NCBI RefSeq assembly: GCF_900104765.1
Contig: NZ_LT629737.1
Coordinates: forward strand, 2,914,001-2,978,000
From: Gillisia sp. Hel1_33_143
GTDB taxonomy: Bacteria; Bacteroidota; Bacteroidia; Flavobacteriales; Flavobacteriaceae
Direction: 5' to 3'
DNA: 64,000 nt
Both the position numbers and the translations under genes were made by a program. The notes under the pieces are model-generated. The model saw only the letters and a list, made by a program, of their open reading frames with translations, ran no database searches and was not told the DNA's origin. This document shows, in pieces, positions 44,003 to 54,267 of the stretch (positions are counted from its first letter, which is position 1; every line of letters starts with the position of its first letter).

Positions 44003-45205
44003 TTGAAGGAACATCCCACAAAACCCGGAAAGAGAATTGACCTATTAGATATCTTTCGCGGATTTGCAATTCTTGGAATTTTTGTAGTGAACATTACCAT
44101 CATGAACTCCACGTTTCTTAATCAGGATGAGTTTGCACAACAGTTTACATCTAATATAGATTTATTCTCTGTAAAAATACTTCAGCTATTTTTTTACACT
44201 AAATTCTTTCCCATATTCTCATTACTCTTTGGATTGGGAATCTCTATGCAGGCTTTAAAAATGTATGATGATGGAAAGCTAACTTCTGTTTTTTTTATAC
44301 GAAGAATGCTTATTCTATTTGCTTTTGGTGTTTGCCATATACTATTTCTATGGTCTGGAGATGTTTTAAATTTATACGCTATCCTAGGACTGTTTACTAC
44401 TTTAATGATTAAAAGATCTAATACGTTTATTATCACACTTTCTATAATTTTTCTAGTAATCCCATTTTATGAAGAAGTTCTAAATTATATCTTCACCCTT
44501 ATAGATTTTCAACCATCATCTTTTCTAGCCAACTATACAGGAGCATCAGTAAATCAGATCATTAACAATGGCACTTACATAGAAGGTATTAAATTAAGGA
44601 CTTTAGAATACCTTACTAATATCCCTATGCTATTTGGCTTCTTAGCCCCAATTGCTTGCTCTATGTTTTTGCTAGGACTTTATTTAGGTAAGATCAAGAT
44701 CTATCAAACTATAGATAGCTTAATTGAGAAGATTAAGATTCCTATGTTGTTCTTGGCATTAATTACTAATATTTACCGAGTACTTTTTTTATTCGTTCTA
44801 GTAAAAAATGAGATCTTTTCTTCAGATGTTTATAGACCAATATTCATAAAGCTCATGGTTATATGCGATGTTGCAATGGGTCTATTTTACTTGTGGCTAC
44901 TGGGCTGGTTATATTATAACAGGAATTGGAAGAAGATCTTATCTCCTCTAAAATATGTTGGGAGAATGGCTTTAACAAATTATATTTTACAGAGCTTTAT
45001 AGGAATTATCTTATTTACTTCTTTAGGATTTTCGCTTTATGAAACCATGAGTCCGTCAAAAACTTTAGTGGTAGCCTTTTTAGTTTTTATATTCCAGGTT
45101 GTGTTAAGTAAGATCTGGTTAACTTATTTTAAATTCGGACCATTAGAATGGCTCTGGAGATGCTTAACCTATGGAGAATTATTGCCAATAAAGAAAAGTA
45201 GCTAG
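44003..45205 (+). CDS. DUF418-family membrane protein (TTG start)
   Basis: 400 residues with about nine hydrophobic helices. N-terminal KRIDLLDIFRGFAILGIFVVN and the C-terminal KYVGRMALTNYILQS plus GPLEWLWR are the DUF418/YeiB signatures. Inner membrane; function of the family unknown. A TTG at 44003 is the only start that keeps the conserved N-terminus. Confidence 0.8.
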   Translation: MKEHPTKPGKRIDLLDIFRGFAILGIFVVNITIMNSTFLNQDEFAQQFTSNIDLFSVKILQLFFYTKFFPIFSLLFGLGISMQALKMYDDGKLTSVFFIRRMLILFAFGVCHILFLWSGDVLNLYAILGLFTTLMIKRSNTFIITLSIIFLVIPFYEEVLNYIFTLIDFQPSSFLANYTGASVNQIINNGTYIEGIKLRTLEYLTNIPMLFGFLAPIACSMFLLGLYLGKIKIYQTIDSLIEKIKIPMLFLALITNIYRVLFLFVLVKNEIFSSDVYRPIFIKLMVICDVAMGLFYLWLLGWLYYNRNWKKILSPLKYVGRMALTNYILQSFIGIILFTSLGFSLYETMSPSKTLVVAFLVFIFQVVLSKIWLTYFKFGPLEWLWRCLTYGELLPIKKSS

Positions 45206-45446
45206 GCTCTAAATAATTAAATAATCAATAAAAATCTAGCTAATACCCTACGCTCTCATTAGATCTTAGAGACTAAAAATTCTTAACTTCATTTGGAAAT
45301 TTGTAAGCTTATATAAAATAAAGGTTGTTTTGTTTTAAAATGAAGTTGCAACTTTAGTGATTAGAACATCTAGCATTAATCATTGAATAAAGTTATAAAA
45401 CCTAAGTCCTGAAATCAATCTCGAGAATAAGTCCAAATACCAAAAT

Positions 45447-46206
45447 ATGAAAAATAAGAAAAGTATTTGGGCTATAAGATTAGCACTGCTTATTGGTACT
45501 ATAATTTCCTTTTTTTTTAAAAAAAGTATGGATGGAAACATGACCAGAGTTACAAGGTAGGATAGAAAATGCGGATAAGATCTCTCTAAAAATGATGGTA
45601 CAGCATAGAAGTAATATTCCTAATTTCATAGATGCTCATAACTATTGGGCTAATCTAAAAGAAAGTGATGAAGAAAAACTAGAATTATTCTACGAGCTAC
45701 CTACTAATTTTGAACCAGGTGAAAATTATGAATATTCCATTAAAAATTAGTTATTGCTGGGTAGAATTATGGATAGCGTATTGGAATATGATCATTTTAA
45801 ATTTATTAAATCTGATACTTCAGAACCATTTCAATTGAAAAATACCCTTGGCGCTATTATAGATGTTTCTTTAAATGATGTTATGAGTGGCTATTTAAAG
45901 ATTTAGATAATAATCTAAAAGCAGATGATAACGGCTCATTTAGCTACAGCAGAAGATCTGGGAAAGTTTATTAGAGCGCCAAATGATGGTTCTGCTTTTA
46001 CTGAAAAGTTGTCACGAAATATCTACTCTTACATATATAAGTTTGAACATACAGGGCTTATACCAAGATATCAAACTACTGCTAAATATCATGAAGATTT
46101 GGATATTGTTGTAATTCAATATACAAAAACAGTTAATTTTGATGCATATAACTGGAATTTATCTGAGATCATGTATAATAGAATTATGAAGAATAGAAGA
46201 AAATGA
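45447..46206 (+). pseudogene. Decayed serine beta-lactamase-like hydrolase
   Basis: Fragments in order but in changing frames and with stops: signal segment at 45447 (MKNKKSIWAIRLALLIG), a body piece (ISLKMMVQHRSNIPNFIDAH and YELPTNFEPGENYEYS) and the C-terminal piece from 45925 (AEDLGKFIRAPNDGSAF, FEHTGLIPRYQTTAKYH). The SxxK region is missing. The 45206-45446 gap before it shows nothing recognisable. Confidence 0.7.
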
Positions 46207-46295
46207 TCAATCTAACATGTGATTTGGTCTTAATAATCTTATTTTAGAGGCACATAGAACTACATTATATTAAAACTTACTGCTTACAATTTGTT

Positions 46296-46994
46296 ATGAA
46301 AAAACTTGCGCTATTAATTCTGCTATTCAGTTTTTCTTCTCTTTGCTATTCTCAGGCAAAATTTGAAACTCCCCCTGGAACTATTTTTTTAAAAGATAGT
46401 ATTTTTATTGATAGAATCCCGGTTACAAATAGGATGTTTCTGGAATATTTAACCGCTAAAAATGATCTAAGAAAAAAAGGTTTTACTTCTTTTAAAGAAT
46501 ATCATACAACTGAAGATAAGATCTTGAATAGATTAATAATACTATATCCTTCCTATTTAAAAAATTTAGATCGAGAAGGCAGCCTTTTAACTAAGAAGAA
46601 TTATTTTGAAAATACTAAATTTGAATATTCTCCGGTATTAAATATATCAAAAGAGCAAGCCGAAGATTATTGTAACTGGAGAACGGAAATGGTTAGATAT
46701 TTATGGTTAAAAAATAATATTGTTGAGAATCAAAAAATAGCATATAGATTACCTACAAAGAAAGAATTAGCCACTTCCAAAGAAATTTTTACTGAAAAGA
46801 AATTATTCAGCTTTTATAATGGTAAAGACCCTTCAAGATTTAAACCTTATAGCAATCAAGATAATTTTGCACTATTCAACATCTCAGAATATACCAGTTC
46901 AGAAAATGTATATGGAGAGAATTGGAGAAGTGTGACCCCATTAGAATTCCCAAATGACGTAACAGGTTTTAGATGTGCTTGTGAAAGTTATTAA
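46296..46994 (+). CDS. Secreted SUMF1/FGE-domain protein
   Basis: 232 residues with signal peptide ending LCYSQ. Formylglycine-generating-enzyme-like fold: IPVTNRMFLEYL near 45, SPVLNISKEQAEDYCNWRTE near 110, YRLPTKKELATS near 150 and a closing GFRCACE. Short, and lacks the Cys pair of true FGE in the usual place. In flavobacteria this fold also occurs in gliding/lipoprotein proteins (GldJ/GldK type), a more likely setting than sulfatase activation. Confidence 0.65.
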   Translation: MKKLALLILLFSFSSLCYSQAKFETPPGTIFLKDSIFIDRIPVTNRMFLEYLTAKNDLRKKGFTSFKEYHTTEDKILNRLIILYPSYLKNLDREGSLLTKKNYFENTKFEYSPVLNISKEQAEDYCNWRTEMVRYLWLKNNIVENQKIAYRLPTKKELATSKEIFTEKKLFSFYNGKDPSRFKPYSNQDNFALFNISEYTSSENVYGENWRSVTPLEFPNDVTGFRCACESY

Positions 46995-47048
46995 ATGCAA
47001 AAAGACCTCAACCTAAAAGAAAATGGAAGCGACTAAAAACTATAGGAA

Positions 47049-48494
47049 TTGAAAGAGGCTAAAAACTCAGTCACCAACTGGTCTAGCTGTACCGAATGTC
47101 AGGGTCGTGGTAAAAAAAGTCAACGAATCCGAAAGAAAGTAAAGCTTCGCTATCTCAGAGAGTTAGATCAATTTGAACAAATGGAGCATAAGAGTAAAGC
47201 TCCTATAAAACCGAAAGGACATTTATATACGTGTCCAATTTGTAAAGGAACAGGACTTCTCGCCTCTTCTAATCCACCTTTACCAGATTACGTTAATCTC
47301 CCTCAGGTAGCTATTATAGGCGGTGGTATTGGCGGTATTGCCCTTGCTGTAGCCTGCCTTCATAGAGGTATTCCATTTACAATTTTTGAACGTGATGCTA
47401 ATTTTGAAGCTCGTTCTCAAGGGTATGGACTTACGTTGCAACAGGCAAGTAAAGCTATTAAAGCCTTAGGAATAAAAACATTGGAAGAGGGCGTAGTTTC
47501 TACAAAACATGTGGTACATACACCAGAAGGCACTGTTGTAGGCGAATGGGGAGTTAGAAAATGGCTAAATAATAATGAGAAGATTCCTTCTAAACACTCA
47601 AATATACACATCGCAAGACAAGCATTAAGAGCTGCGCTTTTACATCAACTTAATGATCATGCAAACGTGCAATGGAATTATAAGCTTATAGATATTAAGA
47701 GTAATGAGGAGAAAAATATAGACCTCTTTTTTCAAGTTGATGGCGAAGAAAAAAAGGTGCAAGCAGATATTGTTGTTGGCGCAGATGGAATTCGGAGTAC
47801 TGTGAGAAAGGCGTTACTGGGAGATGAATCTTATCCATTGAGATATCTAGACTGTATCGTAATTTTAGGTATTTGTGATCTAAAACAAATAGCATCTCAT
47901 CCTTTACTAGATGGTGAAACAGTTTTTCAAACTGCCAATGGAACTGAACGTATCTATATGATGCCTTTTTCTAAAGACGCTATAATGTGGCAGCTTAGTT
48001 TTCCTATGAAAGAAGAAGATGCAAAAAAATTGAGTGCCAAAGGTGCCCAAGCTCTTAAAGAGGAAGCTTTAATAAAAACTCAATGGCATGAGCCAATTCC
48101 GCAGATCATTAATAATACTGCTACAGAAAAAATTTCAGGCTATCCTGTGTATGACAGAGATCTTATAAAACAAGAAGATCTTAAAGAATTAAATAACGTT
48201 ACTTTAATAGGTGATGCTGCTCACCCTATGAGTCCATTTAAAGGCCAAGGAGCCAATCAGGCGCTTTTAGACGCACTTTCGCTAGCTAGAGAGATAGCTA
48301 GAGGATGTAGTTCTATAGTGCACTGGAAAAAAGATGGCGTAAGGGAAAATGCTCTCAATACGTTTGAACAAGAAATGTTAGCTCGTAGTAGTTCTAAAGT
48401 GAAAGATTCTGCAAAAGCCGCAAAATTTTTACATTCTGACGTTGCGTTACATCAAAGTAATGCTCCTCGGGGAAAATTTTTTAAAGAGGATTAA
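47049..48494 (+). CDS. FAD-dependent monooxygenase with N-terminal zinc ribbon
   Basis: 481 residues from a TTG start. Residues ~10-75 carry two CxxC knuckles (SCTECQGRG and CPICKGTG) in the DnaJ-type CxxCxGxG form. From ~83 a group A flavin monooxygenase: VAIIGGGIGGIALA, a GD-type motif near LIGDAAHPMSPFKGQGANQ. Aromatic or polyketide-like substrate likely but unknown. The zinc-ribbon fusion is unusual. First gene of the ordinary chromosomal part. Confidence 0.8.
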   Translation: MKEAKNSVTNWSSCTECQGRGKKSQRIRKKVKLRYLRELDQFEQMEHKSKAPIKPKGHLYTCPICKGTGLLASSNPPLPDYVNLPQVAIIGGGIGGIALAVACLHRGIPFTIFERDANFEARSQGYGLTLQQASKAIKALGIKTLEEGVVSTKHVVHTPEGTVVGEWGVRKWLNNNEKIPSKHSNIHIARQALRAALLHQLNDHANVQWNYKLIDIKSNEEKNIDLFFQVDGEEKKVQADIVVGADGIRSTVRKALLGDESYPLRYLDCIVILGICDLKQIASHPLLDGETVFQTANGTERIYMMPFSKDAIMWQLSFPMKEEDAKKLSAKGAQALKEEALIKTQWHEPIPQIINNTATEKISGYPVYDRDLIKQEDLKELNNVTLIGDAAHPMSPFKGQGANQALLDALSLAREIARGCSSIVHWKKDGVRENALNTFEQEMLARSSSKVKDSAKAAKFLHSDVALHQSNAPRGKFFKED

Positions 48495-48591
48495 CTCTCT
48501 TATAATCATATTATTATACTTAAATTTAATGAGTTAGTAGCAAATAATAAATGCCTCTCTTGAGATTTGCTGTTCTTGAAATAGTTTTAAA

Positions 48592-48999
48592 ATGAAAAAA
48601 AGATTAAAATGGATAGCTTTAGCACTTGTATTATTAGGTGTTGTTATATATTTATTTACTTCCATTGGAGCCTCTAAAATAGCAACAGATCTTGTCCAGG
48701 CTTATGCAGATCCAAATCTTTACGAGAATGCCATTATCAAAGTAAATGATAATGAGACTGTACAAACTAAACTTGGGATTATATCACCTATAGAAAAGAT
48801 GACTATTATCAATGGGGACGTGCACTACACCAATGATAATAGTACAGTTCAAACCACGGTTAAAGTTATAGGTAGTAAAGGGAAAGGTAAGATGGATATT
48901 GAGGCCAATTGGAAGGACGATTCGTGGATCTATAATAAGATTAATATAAGACTAACAGACGCAGCCAATACCAAAGAAACTATTGTTATAGTTCCTTAA
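48592..48999 (+). CDS. Small membrane-anchored Coa1-like protein
   Basis: 135 residues: one transmembrane helix (about 7-24) and a ~100-residue beta-rich domain (GASKIATDLVQAYADPN, GSKGKGKMDIEANWKDDSW) resembling the Coa1/Tim21 fold found in bacterial cytochrome-oxidase-assembly-like proteins. Pattern-based, so tentative. Confidence 0.5.
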   Translation: MKKRLKWIALALVLLGVVIYLFTSIGASKIATDLVQAYADPNLYENAIIKVNDNETVQTKLGIISPIEKMTIINGDVHYTNDNSTVQTTVKVIGSKGKGKMDIEANWKDDSWIYNKINIRLTDAANTKETIVIVP

Positions 49000-49150
49000 T
49001 ATTCATTTGTTTCTGAATTAATAGAACACAATAGATAAATAAAATATTTCATTAAAAATTCAAAGATGGATTTGTCCGGTTAATGATTTATGCTATTATA
49101 CATCAACTCGCAAAACATTCATTTGAAAAAGTTCCTATCATAGGAATATT

Positions 49151-50638
49151 TTAATCTAAAGGATTCTGAAATTTGGCGTTTAATTCCTCCACTATCAATT
49201 CTATCTTTTTATTCTTTTCAACTTTCTCCAAAACGATGGCTGGGGCTTGTCTTACTCCACAATCTGCAATAGCGCAACGCTCACAAGTTACTCCTACTTC
49301 TCTATTTTTGATACCCTCATCACCTAAAAACTTTAGTCTTCGCTCCAATTGCTTATTAATTAAAAGACCTATACTTATACTTCTAAATTGATCTTTTCTG
49401 AATGGATCTTTGGTAGCAGAAGAAAACACCAAGTATTTGGTATCATGACTAGGATAATTGGAGATCTGAATGTCAAATTCATGAGAACTATTACTTTGAC
49501 TAATATCTTTTAAAACCTTTAGAGATACCCAGCGTCTACAATAATGTTCATTGGTTTCATTAGCACGTGGAGAATGTTGATGGCTTAGATGAAGTTCTTT
49601 ATTAAGGTAATACTTATCGCTATTTGCTTTGTGAGTAATGCGCAAAAAGAATAAATTCTTGAAATTAAAAGATTTTGGTAGAATATTGGTTAAGCGTTGA
49701 TAGAAGGATTCTGGAGACGCATTAAATCTGCCTATCATACTTAAGAATTGGGATTTATAAAAGGTTTCTTTTTCAAATATGGATTCCAGTTGAGTAGTCA
49801 ATTCCTCCTTAGGTATCACCATGGCACCCGCAAAATAGGAAGCATAGAAATTATTAAGAACCTGATCGAATCGATTAAATTTTATCCACGGAAAGGTGTG
49901 TAATCTATCTTCTATCTCCAAATAATTATAAGCAATTTCTTTTGCATATATAAAAGTTCGCTGAGCCTCGTCTATCTCATTGGCTAGTAATAAAGTTTTT
50001 GTATTTGGTACAAATACAGATCTTAAATTACCTAAAGCTTCATGCTTGCTAATTTCATTATAATTAATGCTGTATCCATATTCTTCAATAAGAATTTCTT
50101 CAAGATCATTTGCAGTAAGCTTTCTATTAAGATCTACTTGATAAGCCTTGGAGAATTTTAGAACCTGCTGCTCCAGATCATCAAAATAATTATTGTTAGC
50201 CTCTTGGAAAGAACGTACAGAAGCCAGAAAGAAACTCTCTCTGCTAAAATTATAATGCTTTGCGATTTCTATAATAGTACTTATAAACGCATTCACCTTC
50301 GCAGGAGCATTAGATACAATATCTATAAGGTTACTTTCTTTTATTCCGAAGAGTTCTAGCGGGATCTCTTTTAATATTTTAGACTGTAATAGTTCGCCTA
50401 TGGGAGCTAAATTCTTATCTAACTTTAATGAAACCATTTGGTCATAGGGTACTTCAAGCTTATCAGATAGAGTTGCAATCTTATCTGGTTTAGGATATTT
50501 TTTACCGTTCTCTATCTCATTCAAATAAGATTTTGAAAGACCGGAGAGTTTTGATAATCCAAATAATGATAAATTCTTTTCTGTTCTTATCTGCTTTAGC
50601 TTCAATCCAAATATAACCTTGATATAATCTTCTTCCAT
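49151..50638 (-). CDS. RamB/ScfR-like XRE regulator of the glyoxylate shunt
   Basis: 495 residues. N-terminal XRE helix-turn-helix (about 10-65: LKQIRTEKNLSLFGLSKLSG), a long middle domain of the ImmA/IrrE-associated short-chain-acyl regulator type, and a C-terminal cysteine cluster (CERCAIADCGV). Divergent from aceB-aceA with a palindromic site in the 118-bp gap. By analogy with RamB in actinobacteria it should control acetate/glyoxylate metabolism. Confidence 0.8.
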   Translation of the reverse strand: MEEDYIKVIFGLKLKQIRTEKNLSLFGLSKLSGLSKSYLNEIENGKKYPKPDKIATLSDKLEVPYDQMVSLKLDKNLAPIGELLQSKILKEIPLELFGIKESNLIDIVSNAPAKVNAFISTIIEIAKHYNFSRESFFLASVRSFQEANNNYFDDLEQQVLKFSKAYQVDLNRKLTANDLEEILIEEYGYSINYNEISKHEALGNLRSVFVPNTKTLLLANEIDEAQRTFIYAKEIAYNYLEIEDRLHTFPWIKFNRFDQVLNNFYASYFAGAMVIPKEELTTQLESIFEKETFYKSQFLSMIGRFNASPESFYQRLTNILPKSFNFKNLFFLRITHKANSDKYYLNKELHLSHQHSPRANETNEHYCRRWVSLKVLKDISQSNSSHEFDIQISNYPSHDTKYLVFSSATKDPFRKDQFRSISIGLLINKQLERRLKFLGDEGIKNREVGVTCERCAIADCGVRQAPAIVLEKVEKNKKIELIVEELNAKFQNPLD

Positions 50639-50692
50639 AGAACAAATATAAACTAATTTGCGAATAGTGGTAATTAGTGAATATTTACATTT

Positions 50693-50706
50693 AGCGAACG
50701 TTCGCT
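50693..50706. promoter_or_regulatory. Palindromic operator between the regulator and aceB
   Basis: AGCGAACGTTCGCT is a perfect 14-bp palindrome, 55 bp from the regulator start and 51 bp from the aceB start. Half-sites GCGAA/GTGAA recur upstream at about 50660 and 50678. Likely binding site of the divergent XRE regulator for both promoters. Confidence 0.7.
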
Positions 50707-50756
50707 TGTTTTTTATAATTCTTTGTTATATTATTGCTTTGTAAAATATTAACATC

Positions 50757-52355
50757 ATGGAAAACACAGCTTTAAAACTTTACAAATTAAATTTCTCTAA
50801 AGACGTCTCTAATTACTATCCGGATATTCTTACGGAAGATGCTCTAAATTTTCTTACAGCCTTACATGAAAATTTTAATGCAAGCCGCAATATACTTTTG
50901 GAAAAACGATTAGAACAACAAAAGATCTTTGACACTGGTAAGTTCCCTGAATTTCCTTCAGAGACAAAATCTATTAGAGAAAGTGATTGGAAAGCTGCCG
51001 GTATTCCTGATGATCTACAAGATAGACGTGTGGAAATCACAGGTCCCGTAGATAGAAAAATGATCATCAATGCTCTTAATTCTGGTGCTAAAACCTTTAT
51101 GGCAGATTTGGAAGATAGTACCGCCCCTACCTGGAGAAATGTAATGGAAGGTCAGCAAAATTTAATAGATGCCAATAACAAAACAATCTCCTTAGAAGAT
51201 CATAAACGCGGTAAATCTTATAATTTAAATTCTGAAGTTGCTGTTCTAATGGTAAGACCAAGGGGTTTACACCTCAATGAAAAGCATATTTTGATAAATG
51301 AAGAAATAGCTTCCGGAAGTCTTGTAGATTTTGGACTCTATGTCTTTCATAACTATAGAACCTTACTAACTAATAATACCGCTCCCTACTTCTACCTTCC
51401 AAAATTAGAGCATTATATGGAAGCTCGCTGGTGGAACGATGTCTTTAATTTTGCTCAGGATTATCTTGAAATTCCCATAGGTACATTAAAGGCAACTGTA
51501 CTAGTAGAGACTATTACCGCAAGTTTTCAATTAGATGAGATTATTTATGAATTAAAAGATCATATAGTAGGTCTTAATTGTGGAAGATGGGATTATATAT
51601 TTTCTTATATCAAGAAGTTTAGAAATCATGAAAACTTTGTAGTACCTAATAGAGACCAAGTTACTATGACTTCTCCTTTTATGGAGGCTTATTCCAAACT
51701 TGTAATCCAAAGATGCCATAAGCGTGGAATTCTTGCAATTGGTGGAATGGCAGCCCAAATTCCTATTAAGAACGATGATAGAGCCAATGCAACCGCACTA
51801 GAAAAAGTACGAAAAGATAAAGAGCGAGAGGTTAAGAACGGACATGATGGTACGTGGGTTGCTCATCCTGCATTAGTGCACGTTGCACTTTCTGAATTTG
51901 ATAAACATATGCCACTTTCTAACCAGCTGGAAGTATCTAGAGATGATATCAAAATAACTGAAGAAGATCTAGTAGTATTACCTAAGGGTAGTGTTACAGA
52001 AGCAGGTATTAGAAAAAATATCAATGTTGGAATTTTATATACAGAAGCATGGCTTCGAGGACAAGGCGCTGTAGCACTTTACAATTTAATGGAAGATGCT
52101 GCCACTGCAGAAATATCGCGAACTCAATTATGGCAATGGCTTAAAAATGAAGTGCTATTAGATGACGGCAGAAAGTTTAATATGGAATTATATATAGATC
52201 TTTTTGATGATGAAGTAGAAAAACTTCTTACAGAATATGGTGAAGCTAATATTAAGAACACAAAATTTGAACAAGCTTTTCAACTTTTTGACAATTTGGT
52301 AATTTCAGAAAGATTTGAAGAATTTCTAACGATTCCCGCATATCAACTCTTGTAA
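50757..52355 (+). CDS. aceB: Malate synthase A
   Basis: 532 residues, the usual length. Condenses glyoxylate with acetyl-CoA to malate, the second step of the glyoxylate shunt, in the cytoplasm. Signatures: NSGAKTFMADLEDSTAPTWRN, AVLMVRPRGLHLNEKH, LETI-like VETITASFQLDEIIYEL with GLNCGRWDYIFS, and GGMAAQIPI. Followed after 72 bp by aceA; controlled in all likelihood by the divergent XRE regulator. Confidence 0.95.
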   Translation: MENTALKLYKLNFSKDVSNYYPDILTEDALNFLTALHENFNASRNILLEKRLEQQKIFDTGKFPEFPSETKSIRESDWKAAGIPDDLQDRRVEITGPVDRKMIINALNSGAKTFMADLEDSTAPTWRNVMEGQQNLIDANNKTISLEDHKRGKSYNLNSEVAVLMVRPRGLHLNEKHILINEEIASGSLVDFGLYVFHNYRTLLTNNTAPYFYLPKLEHYMEARWWNDVFNFAQDYLEIPIGTLKATVLVETITASFQLDEIIYELKDHIVGLNCGRWDYIFSYIKKFRNHENFVVPNRDQVTMTSPFMEAYSKLVIQRCHKRGILAIGGMAAQIPIKNDDRANATALEKVRKDKEREVKNGHDGTWVAHPALVHVALSEFDKHMPLSNQLEVSRDDIKITEEDLVVLPKGSVTEAGIRKNINVGILYTEAWLRGQGAVALYNLMEDAATAEISRTQLWQWLKNEVLLDDGRKFNMELYIDLFDDEVEKLLTEYGEANIKNTKFEQAFQLFDNLVISERFEEFLTIPAYQLL

Positions 52356-52427
52356 AAAACAATCCTGCGATTGCTGCAACAATCAACAGGATCTAACTAT
52401 TAATAATAAATAACGTCTTACAAAATT

Positions 52428-54059
52428 ATGAAAAATCTAGCACAAACAAATTATACCTCTGCCTTAGAGACCGTACGAGAATTAAAGCAAAGATATGGCA
52501 ATACCTGGAATGCAATAAATCCTGAGAGTGCTGCAAGAATGATCTCTCAAAATAAATTTAGAACAGGATTAGATATCGCAAGATACACGGCTACCATCAT
52601 GAGAAAAGATATGGCAGAATATGATGCAGACCCTTCCCAATACACCCAATCTCTTGGATGCTGGCATGGATTTGTAGCACAACAAAATATGATAGCCGTA
52701 AAGAAGCACCATAAAACTACCAATAAGAAATACTTATATCTTTCTGGGTGGATGGTAGCTGCCTTAAGATCTGAATTTGGTCCGTTACCAGATCAATCTA
52801 TGCATGAAAAGACAGCGGTACCTTCATTAATTAAAGAAATATATGACTTCTTAAAACAGGCAGATGCCATAGAGCTGAATGACTTATTCAATAGACTAGA
52901 AAAAGGAGAGGATGTTCAAGATCTAATAGATAATTTTGAAAGCCATATAGTTCCAATAATTGCAGATATTGATGCTGGATTTGGTAATGAAGAAGCAACC
53001 TACTTATTAACCAAAAAAATGATAGAGGCGGGAGCTTGTGCTATTCAAATAGAAAATCAAGTTTCTGATGCTAAACAATGCGGCCATCAAGATGGAAAAG
53101 TAACTGTTCCACACGAGGATTTTATAGCTAAATTAAATGCCATCAGATATGCTTTCTTAGAATTAGGAGTAGATAATGGTGTAATAGTAGCAAGAACAGA
53201 TTCTGAAGGCGCCGGGTTAACGCAAAAATTACCTGTAAGCCAAGAGCCGGGAGATCTAGCGTCAAAATACTTAGCCTTTGTGGAAGCCGAAGAGATAGAT
53301 ATTCATGCTGCAAAGGAAGATGATGTGCTTCTAAAAAGAGATGGAAAATTAGTCCGCCCCGTTAGATTGTCTAATGGGCTGTATAAATTTAAAGAAGGTT
53401 CTAACATAGATAGGGTTGTTTTAGACTGCATCACCAGTTTACAACATGGAGCAGATCTTTTATGGATTGAAACTCCTACGCCTAATGTGAACCAGATCTC
53501 ACATATGGTAAATAGAATTAAAAAAGTCATTCCAGATGCCAAATTGGTATATAATAATTCTCCTTCTTTTAACTGGACGCTAAATTTCCGCAATCAGGTA
53601 TATGAAGAAATGCTATCTGAAGGCGAGAATATGACGGAGTATGATAGAAATGATCTTATGAATGCGCAATACGATGCTTCCGAATTATGTTTCCGTGCAG
53701 ATGAAAAAATTAAAACCTTTCAAATGGATAGTGCTAAAGAAGCTGGTATCTTCCACCATTTAATTACACTGCCAACCTATCATACAACTGCTCTTCATAT
53801 GAATGATCTTACTCAGGGCTATTTTGGAGATAATGGAATGCTCGCTTATGTTAAGGGTATTCAAAGACAAGAAATTAGGAAAGGAGTTGCTTGTGTAAAG
53901 CATCAACGTATGGCTGGATCAGACCTGGGAGACGATCATAAAACATTCTTTGCAGGAGAAAAAGCAATTAAAGCTGGAGGTAACAAAAATACTTCCAATC
54001 AATTCAAAACTGATACTACAGTTCAAGAGGAAAAAAAAATTAAAGAAATGGCTTTATAA
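52428..54059 (+). CDS. aceA: Isocitrate lyase
   Basis: 543 residues. Cleaves isocitrate into glyoxylate and succinate. The catalytic loop reads KQCGHQDGK (about residue 222), the form found in the longer bacterial isocitrate lyases, with DIDAGFGNEEATYLL and ARTDSEGA before and after it. In operon with aceB. A hairpin terminator follows. Confidence 0.95.
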   Translation: MKNLAQTNYTSALETVRELKQRYGNTWNAINPESAARMISQNKFRTGLDIARYTATIMRKDMAEYDADPSQYTQSLGCWHGFVAQQNMIAVKKHHKTTNKKYLYLSGWMVAALRSEFGPLPDQSMHEKTAVPSLIKEIYDFLKQADAIELNDLFNRLEKGEDVQDLIDNFESHIVPIIADIDAGFGNEEATYLLTKKMIEAGACAIQIENQVSDAKQCGHQDGKVTVPHEDFIAKLNAIRYAFLELGVDNGVIVARTDSEGAGLTQKLPVSQEPGDLASKYLAFVEAEEIDIHAAKEDDVLLKRDGKLVRPVRLSNGLYKFKEGSNIDRVVLDCITSLQHGADLLWIETPTPNVNQISHMVNRIKKVIPDAKLVYNNSPSFNWTLNFRNQVYEEMLSEGENMTEYDRNDLMNAQYDASELCFRADEKIKTFQMDSAKEAGIFHHLITLPTYHTTALHMNDLTQGYFGDNGMLAYVKGIQRQEIRKGVACVKHQRMAGSDLGDDHKTFFAGEKAIKAGGNKNTSNQFKTDTTVQEEKKIKEMAL

Positions 54060-54088
54060 TATTTAACAAACTATTCTAATTTATTATT

Positions 54089-54126
54089 AAGATGCGTAGA
54101 CTATAAAAGTTTGCGCATTTTTTATT
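54089..54126 (+). terminator. Terminator after aceA
   Basis: ATGCG and CGCAT close a loop rich in A/T, followed by TTTTTTATTT. Confidence 0.6.
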
Positions 54127-54267
54127 TCAGAATTTTTAATAGCATACAAATCTATAGTTATATTTATAAAACTGCCACTACAACTACTACGAATTATAGG
54201 CACTACATCTTATCAATATTAATATCGTATTAAGATTATTATAAAGCTACTTCATTAATTTTGTGAA

